Assembly: GCA_937885475.1 (NCBI GenBank)
Contig: CAKZZR010000176.1
Location: 1-18,147 of the forward strand
Length of the DNA: 18,147 nucleotides
Source: an uncultured Treponema sp.
Lineage (GTDB): Bacteria > Spirochaetota > Spirochaetia > Treponematales > Treponemataceae
Direction: 5' to 3'
In this document: positions 5,251 through 11,126 of the stretch, piece after piece
How positions within the stretch are numbered: the stretch's first letter is position 1
How the letters are laid out: every line of letters begins with the position of its first letter
Notes under the pieces: generated by a model
What the model saw: only the letters and a program-made list of their open reading frames with translations
Told to the model about the DNA's origin: nothing
Database searches by the model: none
Translations under genes and position numbers: made by a program

Positions 5251-6894
5251 ATGGCTAAGAAAAAAAAGAAACCGGATTTTTCAAAACCGAAGGAAAAAAA
5301 ATCGGAGCAGAACGCAACTTCTCTTAACATTGATGCAGACCTTTCGCAGGTTCTTGCTTCCAGTGATGCAGAAGCCATGGACGATGATTCCCTTGAGGAA
5401 GAGGCTTTTACCGCGGACTCCGTATTGAGCGGCGAAGGTAATTCCCGTGGCACTCAGACTGAGCAAGCCGCCGGTGATGCCGCCAGCGACGAAGAGCCGG
5501 TGGAAGAGCGCCAGTATGGAATGGCGCGCAAGCAGTATTCCGGTGCGCCGCTTGTTGCCATTGCCGGTCGTCCTAACGTGGGAAAATCCACGTTGTTCAA
5601 CCGCTTTATGCAGCGCCGCCTTGCAATTGTTGACCCCACGCCAGGCGTAACCCGCGACCCAGTTGAAGGAATCGCCATGTTCAACGGAAACCCCGTTCAT
5701 CTTGTGGACACCGGCGGTTACAAGCTTCAGCGCGAGATTGGCACCATGGAAGCGGAGCTTGACGAGCTTGTTGTAGAAAAATCAATTCAGATGATAGAGC
5801 GTGCGGACGTTGTTCTTTTGGTGCTTGAGGCAGAAAAAATCACTCCCGAGGACGAGGAGATGATTCACCAGATGCGCAAGCATTGGAACAAGCTGATTGC
5901 CGTAGTGAACAAAACCGAAGGCGGTAAGAACGAGAACGTCGCCTGGAACTATGCGCAGTACGGCTTTAAGGAGCTGTTCTTTATTTCTGCGGAGCACGGC
6001 GACAATGTGCGCGCCCTGTACGAAAAGCTTGAGAGCGTGCTGGATTTTAGCCATGTGCAGCTTATTTCTGAAAAGCCGCCGATTCGCGTTGCCATAATGG
6101 GTAAGCCTAATACCGGAAAGTCCACGCTTTCCAACCGGCTTACGCATACAGAGGCTTCCATTGTGTGCGACTACGCAGGAACAACGCGCGACACTGTTGA
6201 AGGCTATTTTGAATTTGAGGGAAACCATTTTCAGGTGCTGGACACCGCAGGAATCCGGCGCAAGGCACGCGTTCACGAGAACGTAGAATATTATTCAGTG
6301 AACCGTGCCATAAAGACGCTTGACCGCTGCGACCTTGTGTTCCTTATGATTGACTCGCAGGAAGGTCTTGCCGAGCAGGACAAAAAAATATGCAGCCTTG
6401 CCTACGAGCGTGGGCGTGGCATTGTGTTTGTTCTGAACAAGTGGGATTTGAACGAGGACCAGAGCCGAAAGGCGGTAAAGAACATAAAGCAGTGGATGAA
6501 CATCATGTTCGGGCAGATGGAATATGCGCCGATTGTGAACATTTCGGCGCTTAACGGTACCGGGCTGATTGAGCTTTTGCGCAACGCCGTTGAAATTTAC
6601 ACGCAGCTGAACCACAAGGTTGACACCGCCGCCCTGAACATGGCGCTTAAGGACTGGCTCTTTAAATATCCGCCGCCGGCAAGCAAGACCGCGCATTTTA
6701 AAATCCGCTATATGACGCAAAAAAGCCGCAACCCGGTAAAATTCCTTATTTTTGCGACCCGTCCGGAAGTTGTGCCAGAAACCTACGTAACGTATTTAAA
6801 GAACCGCATCCGCGAGGATTTGGGCTTTGACAAAATTCCCGTTCAGCTGGAAATGAAAGCCAGCCGCAAAAAATGGGAGGAGCGCGAGCGCTGA
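5251..6894 (+). CDS. der: Ribosome assembly GTPase Der (EngA)
   Basis: Der has two tandem GTPase domains and a KH-like C-terminus and acts in 50S subunit maturation. Domain 1 has GRPNVGKS (106-113), DTGG, and the base-recognition motif NKTE (220-223). Domain 2 has GKPNTGKS (284-291), DTAG and NKWD (396-399). The C-terminal part (HFKIRYMTQKSRNPVKFLIF, RIREDLGFDKIPVQLEMKAS) is the usual KH-like domain. The protein is 547 residues against about 440-490 for most homologues; the excess is a low-complexity N-terminal extension of about 97 residues, lysine-rich then strongly acidic, probably disordered. The canonical NKxD Asp of domain 1 is Glu. The ATG has GGGGA four bases upstream. It lies 18 bases after ptsI and shares the base A of its stop TGA with the ATG of the next gene. 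Confidence 0.96.
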   Translation: MAKKKKKPDFSKPKEKKSEQNATSLNIDADLSQVLASSDAEAMDDDSLEEEAFTADSVLSGEGNSRGTQTEQAAGDAASDEEPVEERQYGMARKQYSGAPLVAIAGRPNVGKSTLFNRFMQRRLAIVDPTPGVTRDPVEGIAMFNGNPVHLVDTGGYKLQREIGTMEAELDELVVEKSIQMIERADVVLLVLEAEKITPEDEEMIHQMRKHWNKLIAVVNKTEGGKNENVAWNYAQYGFKELFFISAEHGDNVRALYEKLESVLDFSHVQLISEKPPIRVAIMGKPNTGKSTLSNRLTHTEASIVCDYAGTTRDTVEGYFEFEGNHFQVLDTAGIRRKARVHENVEYYSVNRAIKTLDRCDLVFLMIDSQEGLAEQDKKICSLAYERGRGIVFVLNKWDLNEDQSRKAVKNIKQWMNIMFGQMEYAPIVNISALNGTGLIELLRNAVEIYTQLNHKVDTAALNMALKDWLFKYPPPASKTAHFKIRYMTQKSRNPVKFLIFATRPEVVPETYVTYLKNRIREDLGFDKIPVQLEMKASRKKWEERER

Positions 6895-7214
6895 TGACGT
6901 ATTCAATCGGTGAAGTAGAGGAACTTACAGGTGTAAAGGCTCATGTGCTGCGCTATTGGGAGGAGGTGATTCCCGGCCTTTCGCCCAAAAAGAACATTGG
7001 CGGGCGGCGCACGTATTCTCAGCGCGAGCTAGAGATGGTCATGCGCCTTAAGCATCTTATTTTTGACAAGAAATTTACGATTGAAGGCGCGCGCGACCAG
7101 ATTATTGACGAAATTGATGTTGTGAACGAGCATTTTGAGCTTGTAAAGCAGCTGCATGATATGCGCGAGGAACTTTCGGAGCTGTATTTTTACGCAAAAA
7201 AAATGAAATTATAG
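6894..7214 (+). CDS. Small MerR-type DNA-binding protein
   Basis: A 106-residue protein with a winged helix-turn-helix of the MerR family at residues 2-70: YSIGEVEELTGVKAHVLRYWE is the first helix-turn-helix, and GGRRTYSQRELEMVMRLKHL the wing and following helix. The last 35 residues form a helix (EHFELVKQLHDMREELSELY) that should make the antiparallel dimer coil. There is no effector domain or cysteine cluster, so no metal or drug ligand is implied. The start at 6894 is chosen because the domain begins there and the ATG overlaps the der stop (TGATG); an in-frame ATG at 6873 lies inside der and would add seven residues. GGAGGAG (6876-6882) inside der can serve as the ribosome site, so translation is probably coupled. 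Targets are unknown. Confidence 0.85.
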   Translation: MTYSIGEVEELTGVKAHVLRYWEEVIPGLSPKKNIGGRRTYSQRELEMVMRLKHLIFDKKFTIEGARDQIIDEIDVVNEHFELVKQLHDMREELSELYFYAKKMKL

Positions 7215-7230
7215 AGGGATAGGGCGCTGT

Positions 7231-8763
7231 ATGAGTCAGGAAAAGTGGTACGACCAGTTTTATGGAAAAAAATCTTCGCGGTCGGCTAAGGCTGCGGAAC
7301 GCACCAAACGCAAGGAATATAATAAGGCTCGGGACGAATATTTTGACCAAAAGCGACGCGGCGTGCTTGCCGAAGACGGCGTGCCGACCAGCCAGAGTGC
7401 AAAAAAAGGGCAGCGTGGGGTTGCGGACGTACCCGCTGGCGCTCAAAAGAGCGCCGCTCAGCGTTCATCCATAGGCGACGTACGCTCCTTTGCTGCTGGC
7501 GCTTCCGACGCACAGATTCTTTCAAGTAGAAATTTATTTGACGCTACGGCAATTCCGCAGGACTCAAGGCGGGTGCTTGAGAATTTTGACGCAATCGTGC
7601 AGGGCGTTCGCCCCATGAACAGCCGTCAGATGCAGAGCTTGCCCAAGGACATTCGCACGCTTTCGCACCTTTTGACGGACGAGCGGGGGGCGCGCCACGT
7701 TGCCTACATGAATGCCACGGAACAGCTTTCTGCATATCTGCGCTATTTTACGTGGTGGAACCTTGTGCGCCTTACGCGCGTATTTGCAAACCTTCCGGCT
7801 TCGTCGCTTGCCTTTAATGACGGCGACGCGCTACTGGACGCTGGCTCCGGTCCGCTTACGCTTGTTATTGCTCTGTGGCTGAGCCGCCCGGAGCTGCGCC
7901 AAAAGCGCCTTACCGTCTACTGCATGGACATTTCGCAAAGCACAATGGCGGTTGGCGAGGAGCTGTATCTTTCTATTGCGGCAAAAACGCCGCCAAAAAA
8001 TCCTGACGCAGAAGGCTTTTGGAAAATCGTGCGCGTAAAGGGCGAGCTTGGAACGGACATCCGCAAAAAGGCGGTGTTTGTGGGCGCGGCTAACATGTTC
8101 AACGAGATTTATCAAAAGGACCACGAAGCTCCCGAAAAAATAGCCGACAAGCAGATAAAGGCGCTCACAAGCTATGCCGCACCCGGCGCACGATTTTTTA
8201 TTGCCGAGCCGGGAATGCCGGTTGCGGGCCGCTTCATAAGCCTTATGCGCGAGCGCTTTATTCGCCGCGGATGTGCGGTTGTGGCTCCGTGCCCGCATCA
8301 AAAGACCTGCCCCATGAACGGTTTGCACGCCCGCTACGGCGGAAGCGCAAAGTGGTGCAACTTTTCTTTTTCTACTGCCGACGCGCCGCAAAAACTGCTT
8401 AAGCTTTCTGAAAGCGCAGGACTTCCAAAGGAGCGTGCGGTCATAAGCTTTTTGTTTGTGACTGGTGGGGAGGTGCAATCTTCTTCCGACGCTGGTTCAT
8501 TGGCGGAACTGCATGATGTGCGTGGAAACCCCACAGAAAACAAGGTGCAAAAAGCGCTGCCGCTTGCCGTTGTGTCTGACCCTATCCGCCTTGGTGAGCA
8601 TCGAACCGGCTTTTATTCATGCACAGAGCATGGTATGGCACTTGCCATTGCGGGGCGTGCAAAGGGGTTAAAGTCCGGCGACATAATAAAAATGTCCATG
8701 CTCAAAAGCATGGACACTCTGCCAAAAGATAAAAAATCCGGTGCCGTAGAAATTACGTTGTAA
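7231..8763 (+). CDS. Rsm22-like methyltransferase-family protein (mitoribosome small-subunit assembly family)
   Basis: The 510-residue product resembles the Rsm22/METTL17 family, whose mitochondrial members act in small ribosomal subunit assembly and are related to SAM methyltransferases. Residues 1-110 are low-complexity and basic, likely disordered. The core has a SAM-binding-like LLDAGSGP (D203-P208) after YMNATEQLSAYLRYFTWWNL, then FIAEPGMP, and four cysteines, C348-x5-C354-x5-C360-x15-C376, in APCPHQKTCP and KWCNF. In the family these cysteines bind a [4Fe-4S] cluster; that all four are kept suggests it does here. A C-terminal segment (VVSDPIRLGEHRTGFYSCTEHG) looks like a small beta domain. 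The gene starts 16 bases after the MerR-like gene and ends 18 bases before a convergent gene. Catalytic activity is not shown by sequence. A perfect 10-bp hairpin near its 3' end works as a terminator on the other strand. Confidence 0.8.
   Translation: MSQEKWYDQFYGKKSSRSAKAAERTKRKEYNKARDEYFDQKRRGVLAEDGVPTSQSAKKGQRGVADVPAGAQKSAAQRSSIGDVRSFAAGASDAQILSSRNLFDATAIPQDSRRVLENFDAIVQGVRPMNSRQMQSLPKDIRTLSHLLTDERGARHVAYMNATEQLSAYLRYFTWWNLVRLTRVFANLPASSLAFNDGDALLDAGSGPLTLVIALWLSRPELRQKRLTVYCMDISQSTMAVGEELYLSIAAKTPPKNPDAEGFWKIVRVKGELGTDIRKKAVFVGAANMFNEIYQKDHEAPEKIADKQIKALTSYAAPGARFFIAEPGMPVAGRFISLMRERFIRRGCAVVAPCPHQKTCPMNGLHARYGGSAKWCNFSFSTADAPQKLLKLSESAGLPKERAVISFLFVTGGEVQSSSDAGSLAELHDVRGNPTENKVQKALPLAVVSDPIRLGEHRTGFYSCTEHGMALAIAGRAKGLKSGDIIKMSMLKSMDTLPKDKKSGAVEITL
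8683..8716 (-). terminator. Intrinsic terminator for the acyl-CoA ligase, inside the rsm22-like gene
   Basis: On the minus strand TGTCCATGCT (8716-8707), loop TTTG, AGCATGGACA (8702-8693) is a perfect 10-bp stem, followed directly by TTTTTATTAT (8692-8683). It lies 66 bp past the ligase stop codon, within codons 488-495 of the convergent gene. On the plus strand no T-run follows. Confidence 0.8.
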
Positions 8764-8781
8764 CCGTACGGCGGACTTCAT

Positions 8782-10698
8782 TCATTCTTCAGTAAAAATT
8801 TGCTCAATCTGCGTCTTGTAAATTTCTGCAAGGCGGTAGCGCATGATTTCTTGCTTTGCAGAAAGCTCAACGCCAACTTCAAACGGCTTTGTAATGAGTG
8901 CAAACTTGTTCACGCGCTCAAACATCTTAAAGCCGTTCTTTGGTGCAACCAGCGAATTGATTTCCGCATCGTACAACTTAAGGATGTCCTCAGAGGCAAG
9001 CAAAGCCTCGTAGCTTTCATACTGAATACCGTTTTCTGCCGCGTAGTTTTTTATTTCGTCCTCGTCAACAAGGATGAGCGCTCCAAGATAGCGCTGATCC
9101 TGACCAACAACGACCGCCTGCTTGATGTAGCGAGACTCGTTCAGCTTCTGTTCAATCGGAACTGGCTCAACGTTCTCTCCGCCGCGCAGAACGATGGTGT
9201 CCTTTTTGCGACCTTTGATGACAATCTCGTCATGAATGGTCATAAGGCCAAGGTCTCCGGTGTCGAACCAGCCGTCAACGGTCATTACCTTCTGCGTAAG
9301 GTCGGGGCGCTTGTAGTAGCCGCGCATTACCGTTCCGCCTGAAATTTGGATTGCGCCGAACTGTCCGCGTTTAAGCACGTAGCCGTCCTCCGGGTCTACA
9401 ATGCGCGCCTTTACGCCGCGGATTGGCGAGCCTACGTTGCCAAAAATAGGCGCGGCAATAGGACGTACGGAAATAACCGGCGCGGTTTCGGTAAGACCGT
9501 AGCCTTCCACAACGTTCACGCCAATTGCCCAGAAAAATTCGTCTATGTTCTTAGGATATGCACCGCCGCCTGCAATTCCCGCGCGGAAGTTCGTGCCAAG
9601 CATTGCCTTTATCTTTCGGAATACAAGCACGTTGCCAAGCAGCTTGAGCGGCCACAGCAGAAGCCATGGAATGAGGTACGCAATCCACCATGCCGCCGTG
9701 TAGTAGCGGGTGAAGCACGGATTCTGATTGAACATCTTGCGCTGCATGCGCGAATGCGCAATGGCAACCGACACAAAGAATTTGAACATTGCGTACACGA
9801 TGCCGCCTGTCTTGCGCATTTTGCGAAGGATTCCGTCATACACGGCTTCAAAAACACGTGGTACGGCAGGAAGCAACGTTGGATTCACTTTAAGGAAGTC
9901 TGCAAGCAGAATGGAGCCAATCGGCTTTGAATAGCACAGCGTTCCCGCCTGAATTGCGATGACGTATTCAACTTCGCGCTCAAAAACGTGCCATACCGGC
10001 AGAACGGAAAGCGCCCGCTCGCCAGGATTTATCATGATTCGCTCCTGAAGCTCGTCCAGCTGTGTAAGAAAGTTGCCGTGCGTAAGCTCAACGCCTTTTG
10101 GCGTTCCCGTCGTTCCAGACGTAAAGATGATACAGGCAAGGTCGTTCCACTGACCTTTCTCAAGTTCGGCTTCTACTTCGCCCTTATGCTCTATGCGCCA
10201 GGTCTGACCGTTTTTTATGATGTCGTTGAATGTAAGGAGCGCAAAACCTGCGGCTTTTGTTGCCTCAAGCGCGTCTTCAGTAGGCTCGTCAAACGTAATG
10301 AGCGTTTTGAGTGCCGGAAGTTTTTCTTTAAGCGAGACTATTTTGTGAACCTGCGCGGAATTTTCTGCAATGCAGACGCGGCATTCCGTAAAAGAAAGGA
10401 TTGTCTCCAAATCTATGAGCGTAGCGTCGCAGCCACGCGGAACGTCAACGGCACCAATTGCCATGATTCCCATGTCTGCCTGAAACCATTCCTTGCGGTT
10501 GTCAGAAATAAGACCGACTGGCTCCCCGCGCTTTACCTGAAGATTCAAAAGCCCGGCGGCAAAATCAAGGGCAAGCGTGTACAGCTCGCGGTAGGTAACC
10601 GGCTCAAAAACGCCTTCCTTGTTCTTGCTCATTTGTGCGGCAATTTCCGGGAAGTCCGCGGCTGTTTTTCGCAGCATTTTAGGTACGGTCTGTTCCAT
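8782..10698 (-). CDS. Long-chain fatty acid-CoA ligase (AMP-forming, FadD15-like)
   Basis: This 638-residue ANL-superfamily enzyme activates fatty acids with ATP and CoA. Motifs in order: the phosphate-binding loop IFTSGTTGTPKG (from residue 191), LPVWHVFERE, GGGAYPKNIDEFF, GYGLTETAP, WFDTGDLG (about 476-483) and IKGRKKDTIVLRGGENVEP. The C-terminal lysine is probably in VELSAKQEIMRYR. An insert around residues 325-360 (WWIAYLIPWLLLWPLKLLG) is very hydrophobic and suggests membrane association, seen in relatives that handle long acyl chains. GGAG lies 8 bases before the ATG. The gene has its own promoter and a terminator in the convergent gene, so it is monocistronic. Exact substrate chain length cannot be read from the sequence; symbols such as fadD are therefore not assigned. 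Confidence 0.92.
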   Translation of the reverse strand: MEQTVPKMLRKTAADFPEIAAQMSKNKEGVFEPVTYRELYTLALDFAAGLLNLQVKRGEPVGLISDNRKEWFQADMGIMAIGAVDVPRGCDATLIDLETILSFTECRVCIAENSAQVHKIVSLKEKLPALKTLITFDEPTEDALEATKAAGFALLTFNDIIKNGQTWRIEHKGEVEAELEKGQWNDLACIIFTSGTTGTPKGVELTHGNFLTQLDELQERIMINPGERALSVLPVWHVFEREVEYVIAIQAGTLCYSKPIGSILLADFLKVNPTLLPAVPRVFEAVYDGILRKMRKTGGIVYAMFKFFVSVAIAHSRMQRKMFNQNPCFTRYYTAAWWIAYLIPWLLLWPLKLLGNVLVFRKIKAMLGTNFRAGIAGGGAYPKNIDEFFWAIGVNVVEGYGLTETAPVISVRPIAAPIFGNVGSPIRGVKARIVDPEDGYVLKRGQFGAIQISGGTVMRGYYKRPDLTQKVMTVDGWFDTGDLGLMTIHDEIVIKGRKKDTIVLRGGENVEPVPIEQKLNESRYIKQAVVVGQDQRYLGALILVDEDEIKNYAAENGIQYESYEALLASEDILKLYDAEINSLVAPKNGFKMFERVNKFALITKPFEVGVELSAKQEIMRYRLAEIYKTQIEQIFTEE

Positions 10699-10761
10699 AG
10701 TAAAAACTCCGGCGCCGGAAGTGCATTCTGCAAGTCCGGCAAAGAATAATCTAATTGTAAA

Positions 10762-10790
10762 ATTATATTAGCAAATATTCGTAAAAGCAA
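10762..10790 (-). promoter_or_regulatory. Sigma-70-type promoter of the acyl-CoA ligase gene
   Basis: On the minus strand TTGCTT (10790-10785), a 17-bp spacer and a perfect TATAAT (10767-10762). Transcription would start near 10755, giving a leader of about 57 bases. That leader can form an interrupted hairpin (CCGGA..TGCA/TGCA..TCCGG) before GGAG. Confidence 0.7.
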
Positions 10791-10871
10791 GGATTGTGAG
10801 CGGACTAAAAGGAATCTTCCTGTGGCAAAGGCATTATAAAACCTAAGAAGCTTAAAGGATGCGAGTCTTCT

Positions 10872-11022
10872 AAAAAATAGCGCGAAGGAGAGTTTGCGGC
10901 TTTCAAAAACACTTTGTTGTGCTGCCGCGAAAGCGGCAACGTATATAGTTACAAGGCACAACAAGGTGTAGCACGCGAGCGTGCGATTTTGAAAGACGAA
11001 ACTCGACTGAAAGCTATTTTTT
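10872..11022 (+). repeat. Complete copy (B) of the structured intergenic repeat
   Basis: Begins AAAAAATAGC (10872-10881) and ends GCTATTTTTT (11013-11022). Nested stems: GAGTTT/AAACTC (10890-10895, 10999-11004); TTTCAAAA/TTTTGAAA (10901-10908, 10987-10994); a 14-bp stem with one G-T pair, ACACTTTGTTGTGC (10909-10922) with 10956-10969; TGCCGC-GAAA-GCGGCA (10923-10938); and a small side hairpin GCACG/CGTGC (10971-10984). The unpaired GCGAAGGA and CGACTGAAA facing each other between the first two stems are the same in copy A. Most of the 428-bp intergenic stretch 10699-11126 is this element plus two promoters; no reading frame is supported there. Confidence 0.87.
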
Positions 11023-11089
11023 GAGGACAGCACTTTTTAATTCTTGATATTTATAATGCGCTTACCCTGGGAATCTTTCCTTGGTTAAA

Positions 11090-11118
11090 TTGCGCACAAT
11101 AAAATAAAGTGCTATACT
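11090..11118 (+). promoter_or_regulatory. Sigma-70-type promoter of the GGDEF gene, probably leaderless
   Basis: TTGCGC (11090-11095), 17-bp spacer, TATACT (11113-11118). The ATG is at 11127, so transcription should start at about 11125-11126, next to the start codon. No Shine-Dalgarno sequence precedes the ATG. Confidence 0.68.
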
Positions 11119-11126
11119 CATAGCCT

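Noticed and set aside
8800..10749. Series of plus-strand frames opposite the acyl-CoA ligase
   Set aside because: All are shadows of the ligase with composition unlike the other proteins here.
10872..11022. Repeat as a plain bidirectional terminator
   Set aside because: Its ends (A-run, then stem, then T-run) look terminator-like, but both complete copies lie between divergent genes where no terminator is needed, and the inner structure is far larger than a terminator.
10811..11080. GGAATCTTCC (10811) and GGAATCTTTCC (11070) as target-site duplication around copy B
   Set aside because: They lie 50-60 bp outside the element ends and differ by one base; more likely chance.
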